64,000 nucleotides of DNA from Tubulanus polymorphus (lineage: Eukaryota; Nemertea; Palaeonemertea; Tubulaniformes; Tubulanidae). The first letter of the stretch is position 1. Every line of letters begins with the position of its first letter. The notes under the pieces were generated by a model. It was not told the DNA's origin. It saw only the letters and a list, made by a program, of their open reading frames with translations, and made no database searches. The position numbers and the translations under genes were made by a program. This document shows positions 46,223 through 58,305 of the stretch, in pieces. Location of the stretch: the NCBI RefSeq assembly GCF_964204645.1, contig NC_134031.1, positions 8,658,501-8,722,500 of the forward strand, written 5' to 3'.

Positions 46223-46357
46223 AATTAATGGCCTCTAAAGGGGGGCTCAGATCGACTTTACGACACGACTCAATTGTCGGCGACTTCAGCGATAATTACC
46301 GACCAGTTGAGTCGTGTTGTAACGTCGGTCTGAGCCCCCCTTTAGAGGCCATTAATT
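46223..46357. mobile_element. Nearly perfect 135-bp hairpin MITE
   Basis: The left arm AATTAATGGCCTCTAAAGG and following bases pair with the right arm ending CCTTTAGAGGCCATTAATT. Pairing continues inward through CGACACGACTCAA / TTGAGTCGTGTTG, so nearly the whole sequence is one hairpin. The palindromic ATTAAT ends hide the exact target duplication. Sequence resembling its GTCGTGT core occurs near 21.3 kb. Confidence 0.65.
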
Positions 46358-46769
46358 GAATCTATGAGTTACTACTGGTCTTAAGTTTTTAGCCCGCCCG
46401 GGCACGTTAATTGACTTGGATTTTACGACCAGGTTGTTGATAATTTTGCAAGAATGGTGCTAAATCTGAACTGCAAATGAATTCATAATATCCTAGAAAT
46501 ACCTTGTGTTGATATTGTTCATGTATCCTATCCAATGATCTGATACATAATTGGATGTTAACGATAACTAGGGATGAATGGCTTTTGCCTTTGACTGTAT
46601 TGATGCGGGAAACCACTACCGGTACACATGCATGGTTTATTTTGAGTGCTGTCGAGCTGCCAATCAATGTACGTATAAAAAGTAATTCTATGTCAATTCA
46701 AAAATTAATAATTGGCTTATCAGCATAATTGTCTCAGCTTGACAGAGAAAATATAATTAGAGTTTTCTG

Positions 46770-47374
46770 CAGAGCTGCCACTTCTCAGGATTTCTCCGGA
46801 AAATCCAATTTCATTTCCCGATTTCTGGGAGAAGTCAAATAACCACAAAAGAAAACATCGCGAAAAAAATAAAATCAATTCGGGATTCGACCCTAAACAT
46901 CAAAACGTAACAGCTCCGTAGAGGGTTCGAAAAAGCCGTATTGTGCTGCCACGTAGTGGCAACAACCCCGCAGTACACGATTAAACCAAGATGACGCGAC
47001 GATCGAAATCGACAGACACTTCGTTTGTTTTTGGCTCTGGTTTATATATGAGGTGTATTTGACGGAACCAATCGCTATTTGAAAAAATGATCTATACACA
47101 TTGTTGTTATTGACATATCTTGGAAAAGGTGAGTGAGTGTATAACCTTTGAGAAAATGCTTACTGAAAGTTTGAAGCGACAGATTTTCATTGGATTGTAA
47201 TTGACTGACGTGAAAATTGATACACACTTCCGGTAATGAAAGTGAGGCTTATAACGCGTATTGCGCTAGAACGCATCTCCTGGCGTTCTAATTTCAAAAA
47301 TTTTTCAGGGGGAGGGCCCCCAGACCCCCCGACTTATTTTCCGGATTTTTAGCTTCACATAAGTGGCAACTCTG
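46770..47374. mobile_element. hAT-type MITE related to the 12-kb hAT element, 6-bp TSD
   Basis: A 605-bp element with ends CAGAGCTGCCACTT and AAGTGGCAACTCTG (13 of 14 matched), flanked by TTTCTG at 46764-46769 and 47375-47380. Its right end carries GGGGGAGGGCCCCCAGACCC (from 47308). This is the inverse of the G/C-rich block in the left end of the complete hAT (12141-12164), with shared A/T-rich flanks. Family link and 6-bp TSD agree. No ORF. Confidence 0.75.
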
Positions 47375-47380
47375 TTTCTG

Positions 47381-47665
47381 TTACTTCACAGAAAACCCTA
47401 TTGAGATTCGCGTGTTTCTTATTATTATTATTTTATGTCACACTATTTTCACTAAAAGAACATAGGCTTTGTTACCTTGCCACTGTTGCCGATACAATCC
47501 GTATAATATCCTTCAGCTCACTTCGATCTACCAATACTCCGTGAGTCTTTTGATAAATCAACGTAACAAAAGCACTGTCGGGCCGTAAACATCGAAAATT
47601 GGGTCCCATTCAATGAGGCGACATGTTTTTCTGAGTTGTCATCCCAAAATCCACCGGAGGCTGCT
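47381..47665 (-). repeat. Same repeat, inverted 3' fragment
   Basis: ACAGAAAACCCTATTGAGAT reads leftward as the hairpin end, followed by TTGCCGATACAATCCGTATA and the CACTGTCGGGCCGTAAACAT block. It abuts the hAT-type MITE at 47374. Confidence 0.7.
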
Positions 47666-47719
47666 CGTCACTTCGATTATCAATTCAAGTGTTAATAAAC
47701 AAATTTATTGCCGCAAGAC

Positions 47720-48275
47720 TTCACATTCAGCCGCGGTTTTCAAACAGTAATTTTTAACACTTACCCATTTTCCTCATGGATTACTGTGTATATCATTAAT
47801 AAGGACAGTGAAGAGACGAGGATACTACCTTGCGTAACTCCCTTAGTTAGACCGACTTATTCCAAGATGAGGCGTTCCGTTGATTTCGGTCACCTGTTTT
47901 CGTTCGGATATAACTGCCGAGCCATTTGAGCGACCCTGATACTGTTTCCCAATAGCATGTTTATTAATGTCTGATGTTGTACATTATCAAATGCTTTGTG
48001 TCGAAATCCATAAAGACTAATTAAGGCCTAACATTCGATTCTCCAGAGTCAAATAAGACCATCTGGTCCAGTCGTCCATGGATTCAAGTAGGTATAATTG
48101 ACTGTTTGTTGACCTTCCTTTTATAAAACTGTGTTGACCGTTGAACAGGATTTTAAGACTGTGCAGAAAACCCGCTATCGCTGCTTTGCAGCTATATTTG
48201 AACTTGAACTTCATAAATTTCTGCGTATGGACAGTAGGTCTCTGCTGCATCAATACGGTCGCAGGCAAAAGCAAA
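47720..48275 (-). pseudogene. LINE reverse transcriptase core fragment
   Basis: Minus strand from 48275: QHSFIKGRSTNSQLYLLESM followed by DDWT, the fingers motif of non-LTR RTs. About 100 residues later in other frames comes GVTQGSIL, the PQG motif region, and then an LINDIH-like end. The catalytic FADD part is not reached. Several stops and frameshifts. The 5' side borders TTTGCAGCTATATTTGAAC (48188), a repeat also found at 43.34 kb and 30.74 kb. Confidence 0.7.
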
Positions 48276-48595
48276 GACTGTTTGTTCTTTTATGGATTTT
48301 TAAAAGCAAAGACTACCTTGGTAGGCATACATCTTCGGTAGAGAGTTGAGGTTGCTGAATAACCATAAAAGCGTGAACACGATGAATCTCATTTTCAAAT
48401 GAGTAAATAAGTTTATTGTTTACTAATGTTTTCGGGACCATTGTTCCCTTTGTTCCCGAAAACGTTCATAATCAATAAAGTTTAATTACTAATTTGAAAA
48501 TGAAATTCATCGTGTTCAATCAATTCCAGCACTACAAACACCCATCTTAATCCATCTACTCATGCTTTCACTGTTAATACCTTTATGCGGCTTAA

Positions 48596-49277
48596 CCCTT
48601 TCAATACCGCATAGTGTCTCCGCTGCTGTATGGGAGGGAATTTAGGGGTTTACAGGGGTATATTTGAGGCTTCACAGAATAGTTACCAAGGTATCTGACA
48701 CAGAAAAATTATATAGCACGTTGTTGATTACTTTTGGGCCAACAAAGTAGACACAAATAATTTGGATATAAGTGAACTTGAGGTCAAGGTCACATATGTG
48801 GCCATATAAGATCAAGGATTTATGTGACCTTGAGGATGGACAGTTTCTGGCTCTTCATTATTGTTATTGGTGTCCGTTGTCATGACAACCGTTTCAACAG
48901 GATCTAAAAAAATTGTGACTGATTTCATTTCCATCATCAAAATCATTGCCGGCCCTATTAACCTATTTTCTGACTAAGTCTCATCATCTGAACTGCTGCT
49001 GTCATATTCATTGTCACTCTCAATTTGTTCACTACCAAATTCCAAGTCACCAGCATCACTGTCAGCATCATAAATGAGCTGCTGAACCGTTTCATCCAGG
49101 CAAATTGTTTTTTCCTGGCTGTTGCCATCTTGGATTTTATGCAGATGGCAGCACCAGCTGATACTGATAAATATGCCCTTCTAGAAGAAGGGTTAAGCGA
49201 TACCGTATCACATACGGTACGGGTTTGCTAGCTTGCCAATATGTACCGTATGCCATATGGTAGTGGTATTGTAAGGG
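48596..49277. mobile_element. piggyBac-derived element with remnant of transposase N-terminus
   Basis: The ends CCCTTTCAATACC and GGTATTGTAAGGG are flanked by TTAA at 48592-48595 and 49278-49281 (682 bp). On the minus strand an acidic stretch is encoded at about 49100-48978 (DADSDAGD, then SDNEYDSSSSDDE and a stop). It is preceded by ATG in another frame (MATARKKQFAW). piggyBac transposases typically begin with such an acidic region, so this looks like an internally deleted autonomous element. Palindromic ACCGTATG motifs lie near the right end. Confidence 0.75.
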
Positions 49278-49729
49278 TTAACATGACTGACAAATAATTG
49301 CGTTTCTGTTCCTTCAGTCCATTTGATATATTCAGATAATACCACAAATGACCAAATTTTCCTATTAGAGTCGCACCTTTTAATCATTTCATTACCCCTT
49401 CTAGATTGTTTCAAAGAATTTATGTTAAAGTAAAATTGATAGAGAATATCATTAAATCAACATTTATTCCAAAACTGCTCATCCTATATCTTAAACGTAT
49501 TTAGATAATTAGTTTGTAATTAAACACTTGGCTTATAATTATTTCGGAATTTAGGACTTGTAATTTAATAACCCTTGTATATAAATTTAAAATTAAATCA
49601 TGATAGTAGGTTATGGTTGTCCTTGAATTCGAAGGAATGAAATTCAAAGTAATGTATAAAACCTCGAAACGGATCAGTGACAAAAAACTTATCAAAATTC
49701 TTAGGCTTATTTAAAAATCCTTGTGAGAC

Positions 49730-50150
49730 CATTTAGGTTTTAGTGATGTCTGGCATACACAAGAAGTATTCAATGAGAACCTTTTTATTAAATCTATTGG
49801 AAGAAGACTTTGTGATAATTTCATACAATCCTGGCAGTCCAGTTAAGAGAATTCTTCAAAATGCAACTACTATAAACATACCTATACTTAAGTAATCATT
49901 GGTCCAGAAAATTATTTAGAAAACTGTTGCCCATATGCTGTCAAATTGCTCTGTCGCTTTAGAACTCCAAATCACGACCTAAAAGTGGAAACAGGGAGAT
50001 GGACGATGGATTTTGCAAACACTGTAACATGCAAGAAATTGAAGATAAATATCATCTGTGGAAATTGTTCTGTCCGTATGTAAAATACCCACTTGCTACA
50101 CAGAATTACAAGAAAACCAAAATCGCCACGGTGGGTTTGGGAACAAATGT
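49730..50150 (+). pseudogene. LINE ORF2 C-terminal zinc-knuckle fragment
   Basis: Frames read RLCDNFIQSWQ (about 49810), then RTPNHDLKVETGRW and FCKHCNMQEIEDKYHLWKLF (about 49960-50070). The CxxC..EDxxHxxxxCP end is typical of the C-terminus of many animal LINE ORF2 proteins. Frameshifted and truncated. Confidence 0.7.
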
Positions 50151-53100
50151 CAGAGAGAAATACCAGGACTGAACTTGACTAAACGCAGAACCATTCATAA
50201 AAGAATATAGTACAATTATATATTTTTCTATAAAATGAATAAACAGTTACAAGATAATATAATTGATATTAATCAGACCAAATATTGCCTAAATTCAATT
50301 AGGTGAGCTCACTGACTTGTTACTAATATGTATTAAATAGTTTTCCTAAAAAGATTTTATCATACGACCTGCTTGTTGGTTGTCCATTCCGAATTTACAC
50401 CAATCAACGATAACTTAATGTCCAATTAATGTTAATTTAACTCAGTTTCTTAACAGCCACTTCATCCAAATTCGATAATGTCAGTCAGTTTGTTTTTTCA
50501 CTTAACACAATAAATTCACTTTCCAATTTTCTATCTGCATCACGATTACAAAGTTACCAAATCATTCTCAACAGCCAATACACAAGAAATAGACCAAACC
50601 ACATCGCTCACCAATCCACATACTTCGCCAAAATAAAAGTAGCTTAAATCCAATTCCGGAATGTCACCATAATTTCCAGTAAATCTATCCATTTAAATAC
50701 TTTCAATTCTCGAATGTGAACAATTCGAAATCAATGCGCCGTTCGATACAAATTTTATATTCTTCTCGCAAAGAAAAATTAATACTTAAGTTCCGCAAGC
50801 TGCAGTACTCTGTTTTATTTGTAGTTTACAAATAGTAAAAATTCTGTTCTTGATCGAACGAATTGTACTTCGATATTCGTATCTTCCGTAAACTCAAATC
50901 AGCAATAACTCCTTGATTACTCATAAATCAGCAATGAGCAATTGCTAATTTTTTTCCCGATCCACTGCAAGATCTAAAGCTTTCATAAAATTAAAAACCT
51001 AGTTGGTTTTTAATAAAGAATTAACTTATAAAAGAGAGGACAATTAATTACTGCCCTCCTCTCGATCATGAGATCCCCTCTTCTTCTCCCTGACTAAAAT
51101 TTTAACAACAGGAAATTCCAATCTAAATTACCCCAATTTCCTGAAACTACTCAGGAAAAATAGTACCATCTAAAATTAAAACTATTGAAAACTATTCTTT
51201 ATTGAAAATTAACATTATAACACTCCAACCAACTGAACCTGATAAAGTTAATAATTGAAGTTTACTATAGTCTGATGAATCTTTATATTTTAAAGTTTTA
51301 AACGTGGGCAGATGCAATCAGGAGGCACATAGCTTACCAAAATGGTAAGGTTATTGCTGATGACAAATCCATTTCTCAGTATTTTGAACTGCTGATGAGA
51401 ATTTGAAATGTATCACTACATCCTGAAAGTCTGATTTAAACCACCATAGGAGGCAGCACTCCATGATGGTGTAACAAAACAATGGATAACTGAAACTGAG
51501 CGGTCCTTCCTCTCCTGAAACTAACGTACTAAATTAATATACTAGGCTACACGTAGATCCATTATAAAATACTTAAAACTTTCTTAACTGATATTTCACT
51601 ATTTTATTTTACTTTCTATAATGTTGGACTGTGTCCTTTGAAATTCTATACACGACTGACTTGATGTTACATACTTTTTTGCTGTTCTTACTACTGTGTT
51701 ATTTTACGGATCATTTCAAAATAGTAACGGGAGACTTCATTCCTAGGCTATAAATTTCTTTGCGGTCAGATAATGCTTATTTTTTACTGTACTAAAAACT
51801 ATGTCTTCTACTACTATGTCTTCTTCTACTTCTATTACTTTTCATCATCATCATACAAGGATTTTGTCTTTTTTTATATTTTTGATTTTACGTCTTAAAA
51901 ACCTAATGATATGATTCCAAAAGCGTTCGTGTCAATGAACTGTTATATAGACTTATAGAAAATGAGGTTTTTATGTTATCACTTGTATGGATCAATATTT
52001 CTGTGATATTTTGAATTTTCTTGCAGTTTGAATTTACCACCATTCTTGTAAGACTATTAATAAGCTGGAAGTAAAATCCAAGCCATTTTACACGCCCTAG
52101 TGCTATTGCGTTCACATTTTGTCCATCCATTTGTTCAACCAGTGTTGAATATTGAATTGTCAGATTGTCAATCATATAACTAATTATCAATTCCATATTA
52201 GTATTTACTGTTCTCTGTGAAAAAATCAATGCCTACATGTATATACTAGTTGACAGTTCAAGGTTTTGAGCTCCCGGGTCCTTATTTATTTGAATTGCTA
52301 CTTATAATGTTCAATATTTCTTTATTCAGTACAAGTATTACCACCAAATGAATTAGGCCCTTCAAAGTTGATACCTTGTTTCTCATCCAAACATCTTTTC
52401 TAGACATGACGAGGGCGGGTGTATTTTTTGTTATGAGCTTTTTTAGAATAAAAAAGTGGAAATAAACTCACATTAATATTTTCCAAGATGACAAGGTTGG
52501 GAGGTTTTTCTTGTTAAATCCAAAAATTATTCAGTGTGTAATACTTATATGAGACGAGGATGGGAGTTTTTCAGAGTCTAGATCCATAAAAGGTTAAATG
52601 GGCAGAACCAAGAGATGTTCATTTGCTAAAAATTAAATCTAAAACATCTAAAGTACACAATTTCAAACAAATGCTGTCTAAAATGGCATATAATCTCCAG
52701 GGTCACAAAATGATTGGGAATGTCATTCTTATTATCATAACTCTGAAAAAACCAAAGAACACTTCGCTAATTTTTCTCTTGATTGACTGGCTTATTAGGC
52801 TCCTGTTCATCGTAGAAAAATCTAAATGTTCATAAGTGCATTACTAATACACAATACTAATTATCGATAAAGCTTAATGCATAAAAATAAATCACTTTAC
52901 AACGTGTCATCACGCATCAAAAAGAACCGACTAAACAATCTGACGCAGGTTTCGGTTTTCATTTTTTTGACGCCTTATAAAACGTTACCATTATGAAACC
53001 TTAACAATGCTAACCATTCAGCGTCATTTTACAAACGACAACCGTAAATCGATGTGCAAAACGTCACAGGTTTATGTGTACACATACAAGCTATTTGGCA

Positions 53101-53575
53101 AAATATTATTGATAAAGATGTAGAATGGCTCCCTGTGATTATATAATGACCTCTATTTGAATGTCGGAATGTTATATTGCATTGAATATCATGAGAAGAC
53201 GTATTGTAATAGTAAATGATGTATGATTATATCAGGAGCGGCAGGCATAAATAGAAATGATAAGTAAATCGGATTATTCGGTTAAATGGCGGATGTATAC
53301 ACGATTTGGAAGTCTGATATAAAAGTCAGACCCTGTCATGGGGATGCTAGTGGAATGACGAAGCTATCTACGATCTGAGTAGGGCCGGCGTGAATTTCAT
53401 CGGCGGCTACAAGCGGTCTATATAAAAACGTGTAAACATATAATTTTAATATTCAAATGTTTTAGAAAATATGTTCGATATTAGGGGTATGCAGGTTTCA
53501 TGAGATTAGCAATTTATAATAGCATAGCTGTCATATACGGCTCCGCGTCCACTGATGGCATGTGTATAAGGTGAC
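50151..53575. other. No gene seen apart from one repeat arm
   Basis: AT-rich sequence in the putative LAP1-like intron. Only 51935-52085 is recognisable, as a diverged arm of the TTTATAGCGGATAAATA family. A Ser/Leu-free CTTCTTCTCC run at 51080 is low complexity. Confidence 0.45.
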
Positions 53576-54425
53576 AATTCAATTCAATACTTTATTGATC
53601 CTTATTACATTGAAATTCCGGGATAAAATTCCCAAATTCAATAAAGTTACAAATTTTAAACTAAGAAAATACAAAATACAAGACACACGGGTAATTCATA
53701 CAGAATAACATGAATAAGTTATTTAAATGACAATGTCTACTTCAACCCAGACTCAAGTCTAGGATATCGAGTGACAGCCAAACCGGGCCCCGGGACCGGG
53801 CCGGCTGGCTACACGATATGCTCGAAGTCATGATGAAGCAGACATCAGAAGAGCTCTTTCTTCAACCATGGAGGCAATGAAGTTGCAGACCAGCTTAGAG
53901 GCAAAAGTGAATCGAAGTCGGTCACAAGTTGACAATTTTTTTAAAAATTAGACCAGTCGAAGACTGTATCATCTACCCAATCGCCAAATCTCATAATTCC
54001 CCAAATTTCTTAAAACTTCGATTTCAAATTTGCAATTCCACATTAGCTTATCCCAGAAATTCTACATTTTTTCGCAGGCGTCAAATAATTTATTAAAGTT
54101 AATTTTCTTGTTTCTTTTTTATTTTGGCATTCAGGAGTGAGGCGGGCAGCTTTACGATTTGATGAAAAACAAGGTATCAACGTTGAATGGCCTTAGATTA
54201 GAAGTTTGTTCTAATTAAAGGATTTTCATTGCCAACTTGTTCTTTGCTTGACCAATTTTTTGTAAAGATTACATAAGACTGATATGAACAAAACATAGTG
54301 AAGCAATGTCAGTCGATAAGACTGCTTGTCTATAAAACAAGTTAATGTCCACCTTGTCCTGCGAATGAAAAAAAAAAAAAAAACTGGAGATACGATTGAG
54401 GAATCTACTTTTAATTTTTTCCCAG

Positions 54426-55396
54426 GTTCAGATCTGAGCAGTAGCTGCAGTCCCTTCCGTTCGTTGCAAGCAGAGCTTGACTCATTCAAGTCAAGCCCTG
54501 AAAGTGTCAAAACAACACGCTCAAGAAAATCACATTTGGATGATTCATTAGATACTGAACCATTTGATCATTCTCGACATCTTTCAAGGCAGGAATTGCA
54601 AGTATCCAAGGATCGCAAAAGAGAATCACCTCCAAATCGGAGTCCCGAGTTTGGTATAATATTGGCACTAGCTGTTATACTTTTGATTGTTTTATTTGTT
54701 GGATATACTACACTGAAGCCCTCCAACGAAACAAATGTTGTCCATTTTGCCGGTGATAATGACATTCCTCAAAGACTTTTGTTATTTGACAAAGATGTGA
54801 AGCGGTTGCATTCTCATTTTCCAAATCAGTCCTTGCACTTATGGAAAACTGTCAAAGCATCCATAAAAAGTGTATTGAAAACAGAGCGTCCGGAGAAACC
54901 TGCAGTACTATTTTTGGCGGGTATTGGCATTGATAATAAGAAGCTTATTGACTGTTTGTCCTCTCATATTGGGAAAAGTGTAACAAATGCCTATAGAGCT
55001 AGTCAACACATAGAGATAACTGACTCACAGCTTTTAGCAGTTGATGAAGATCATGCTAAACTACTCCTTGATCAGCAGTTAAAACTTGCTTTTGAAAGTG
55101 GTGTTAAAGTTGCTATTCTTCGTGGTATTGAAAACTACCCAGCAAATGTGCTCTTAATGCTTCACTCATATTGTGACAATTTCAATGCTCCATTCAAAGA
55201 TGTCACCTTTGTCTTGAACTATGGTGTGTTCTCTAACCTGAATACTAACATACTTGATATTGAGGAAACTTTGAAAGAGAAATGGGGCGAAAAGCTTAAT
55301 GATGTCAATGAAGCAGGTGCTCTTCTGAGCCGGCTGGCAAATAATATTGTTTTATTGAGACAAGAATCAACTGAAATTCTTCATAAACATTGTTAA
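54426..55396 (+). CDS. Torsin-1A-interacting protein (LAP1/LULL1)-like, last exon
   Basis: LAP1/LULL1 proteins are single-pass membrane proteins of the nuclear envelope/ER. Their luminal domain activates torsin AAA+ ATPases by donating an arginine finger. This exon follows a TTTTTTCCCAG acceptor and encodes 322 residues plus stop. Joined to the 43-kb exon it would give a 374-residue protein: a Ser-rich basic N-terminal region; one membrane helix at about 126-147 (FGIILALAVILLIVLFVGY); and a luminal domain to the C-terminus. The luminal part shows family features (AVLFLAG, ILRGIENYP, YCDNFNAPFKDVTFVLNY). The motif LLSRLANNIVL places an Arg 20 residues before the C-terminal Cys, the same spacing as the human LAP1 arginine finger. 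Mammalian members are longer mainly in the N-terminal region. The same frame is open upstream of the acceptor through a poly-A run, so that part is unlikely to be coding. Confidence 0.88.
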
Positions 55397-55971
55397 AGGT
55401 ATTGGACAGCGTGATAAACCGTCAAATAGGTTTACCATCACATAACTGCCAGTATTGAGTAAGGTGAATGGTGAGCAATGAATAGTGTAAGTGGACCGAA
55501 CAGTTATTTAGGCTTGATTTTTTACACCACAGACATAGTTGTGACCTCACTACATTTCGATGACCATCAGGATGGGCGTTATAACTGAAAGATCTAGTGA
55601 AAGTTTTACAATTTGTTCATGGTATATAACCATTGCACTGCAACCATCTTTTTCTTTGAGGTTATTTTATTATCGGTATCTGATCATCATTGAAATGCTT
55701 AAAGCGCTCAAATCCGCCCGCATATACCTCAAGCTTCTGGCCAGAGGAAGTTCTTCTGTCCGAGTTAGTCAAAAGTCCTAGTTAGCCATGTCTTGAGTTA
55801 AATAAGGTTCTGTATAATCTACGAATGTATATAAAAAATCTACCTGTATTTAAGCAAATTCGTATTGGTGTATCTTGTATGTAGAATGTTTATGATGTAC
55901 AGATTCTTTTAAGACAATGTTTCAGTCAAGTCTATATCTATGCGAATGTACATAACGCTCTAGATTCTTCA

Positions 55972-56011
55972 AATAAAAGTTTGCTGGATCTCTTTCCTTT
56001 ATTGAAATAAA
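55972..56011 (+). terminator. Polyadenylation signals of the LAP1/LULL1-like gene
   Basis: AATAAA occurs at 55972-55977 and again at 56006-56011, about 580-615 bp after the stop codon at 55394-55396. The second is followed by a T-rich stretch. They are the first canonical signals downstream of the gene and define a likely 3'UTR of about 0.6 kb. Cleavage position is inferred. Confidence 0.55.
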
Positions 56012-56247
56012 CTAGTTTTCAAGAGGCACAACATTCTTTGTTTGGGATATTTTTAGTGGCCTCTCATTTTTATGACTGATGGATTGTTGTACATGTATAA
56101 CCCACACATTATAACCCATAAGGCCAAAAATACCTTGTTTCTCATTCATAAAGAACAACTGTATGCCAAAATGTGACCCGGCAGGCAGCATTTTATTTTT
56201 ATTTTTTCCATAAAAAGTACGAAATTTGACATATTTCCATCATACTG

Positions 56248-58305
56248 GCTTTTTTAGCCCACTTGGGACTTAAGCGTTCACTTTTCATCCGTCGTTCATC
56301 CATTCGTCCGTCCGTTGATGGAATCCAGTTATTTTGGGAAGTTTTGAAGACGCTTCAATGTAATGTCTTGATATTTAGGTTACACATGTATCTATACTTG
56401 ACACATCTTCAGCCCAAAACTGACCCTGTCAGAATCAAGATGGCCGACTGGCAGCCATTGTTGTTTGCCAAAATCAGCACTTTCTACACATTTTTTAACT
56501 TTTTGCGGGAAATTTTGAAGACGCTTTGATCAATTACCTTGATCTTTCGTAAATTTTTGAATCCCTCAAGGGCCCATCAACATAAGAAAAATTGGGTCGA
56601 TCAGACTCAAGATGGCGTCCTATACCCTTATTAGTGGCCAAAAATTTTGGCCCAAATTCTGAGTCCTGTAGTTTCCTAGTGGTTTGCCATTTATCATTGC
56701 AATTTGTGATGGGTATTCTTTGGAAAGGGATGTTCTATACCTGAGACATGTATTTTTGATCAGCTAAGTATGGCGCAATTGGCAGCAATCTTTGCGTCAT
56801 CAGTACTCATTCGTAGGTGGGAAACCCCTCAAATTCCAAAATCCATTTTTGAGGGTACAAAATCCCTAAATTCTATGTTTCAACTCTTCAAATTCTGAAA
56901 ATTGTGCCTCTCAGAAAATTGTGTATCATATATTTCTAAATGACCTTTCATCAAAGGTTCTTTCAATTTGCATCATGTGCTAGTGGGACTGTCACAGAGT
57001 GAATGCATTGTGTTGTTTGATAATCACAGGTGTTGCTTTATCTTAACTGTGTACACTCACACTAAATCGCCATTTTGTACTTCTTTATCTAGGTAGCCTG
57101 TTTGAATAGATTAGTTTTAACAATGGTCATTATTGGGCTAGGCCTTGTTATCATCCCTAAATGTCAAGACCTCTAAATGTACAGACTAACTTTCTTAATT
57201 ATTTTTAAGGCCAGATTTAAATTAATTGCAATGAATCAACTAGGCCTATTTAACCTGAAGTTTAGAAACAGTTATCATATTTCATTGCTGGATGTCCACG
57301 ACCAAACATATTTTTACAAAATGCTGAAGGGATCCTGTCAGTTTATGGATTTATGGCTGTCGGATGCTAATTTTTCAAGTTGGCTGCTCAAAAGACAAGC
57401 ATTCTGCGAAATGTTCAGTTTGTGACAGAAAGTTTTCTGTAGCTAATCATGGAAAGAAGGCTCTTCAATCTCATGCTGATGGAAAAAAGCATAAGGATCT
57501 CTTGAAAAATCTTGAAAAATCAAAAACAAATTCGCAGACCATTACTGGATTCTTTTTACCTCCAGCATCTCCTGCAGCATATCGTTCAGATTCTGCTGCA
57601 ATTTCATCACCTGTTGTGGAACTGTCAGGTGCTAAAAGATCATTACTTCAGGATTAATCTGTCTCAAGTTCTAGTGAACATGTTCTATTATTCAATGAAT
57701 CGCTCAACAAAGTTACCCAAGAAAAACAGCTGGATATGTGGGTTAGATATTGGAGTAACGGTATTGTAAATACAAGATATTATGGCTCGCATTTTATGGG
57801 TCATGGTGATTCTGAAAGACTGCTCGATGAATTTAAGATGTGTGCCGATAAACTGAATCTTAGGAACTTACTGCAGATTTCGATGGATGGGCCAAATGTG
57901 AATTTAAAGTTCGAAAGGGATATGGCGGCCGAGTGAGTAAGGGCTTATAAGATTGGTACCTAGGGATATTTTGTTACCATGATCGATTGCAAAGTTGTAG
58001 TTCATGACATGTTCTATGATTGTGGTGAGTTTCAAGGTCATTGGGTTTTGCATATGGTCACTCAGGGGCGTTGAATAGTAGAATAACTTAGTATTTCCTT
58101 ATTAAATTGGTAACGAAGCATATTTTGTTATCACAATCAATTACAAAATCGTAGCTGCTGACATATTCTATGATTATGGTGAGTTTCAAGGTCATTGGTT
58201 TTTGTATATGGTCACCAGGGGGCATTTAATATTGAAATTGTTAGATTGTTGAGCATTTGAAACCACTTCCCAAGTGGGCATGGTGTCCCTGGACCCCTAG
58301 TTTAA
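56248..58305 (-). repeat. Composite repeat family 1, minus copy split by a hAT-gene segment
   Basis: The 3' half occupies 56248-56830. The 5' start and two tandem units occupy 57950-58305 (GTGTCCCTGGACCCCTAGTT at 58285-58304). About 1.1 kb between them is foreign to other copies and carries the zinc-finger hAT remnant in the opposite orientation. Confidence 0.7.
57320..57936 (+). pseudogene. hAT-like zinc-finger transposase gene, decayed
   Basis: The frame begins in FMDLWLSDANFSSWL, shifts by one base near 57388, and continues with a finger CSVCDRKFSVANHGKKALQ followed by the His pair (HADGKKH). A single in-frame TAA at 57655 separates it from VLLFNESLNKVTQEKQLD, WVRYWSNG, TRYYGSHFMGH and LLQISMDGPNVNLKF, the conserved core of a family of long zinc-finger hAT-like proteins common in marine invertebrates and fish. 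About 70 residues usually found between finger and core are missing, and the catalytic C-terminus is absent. It lies inside a copy of the composite repeat (minus strand), as if captured. Confidence 0.7.
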
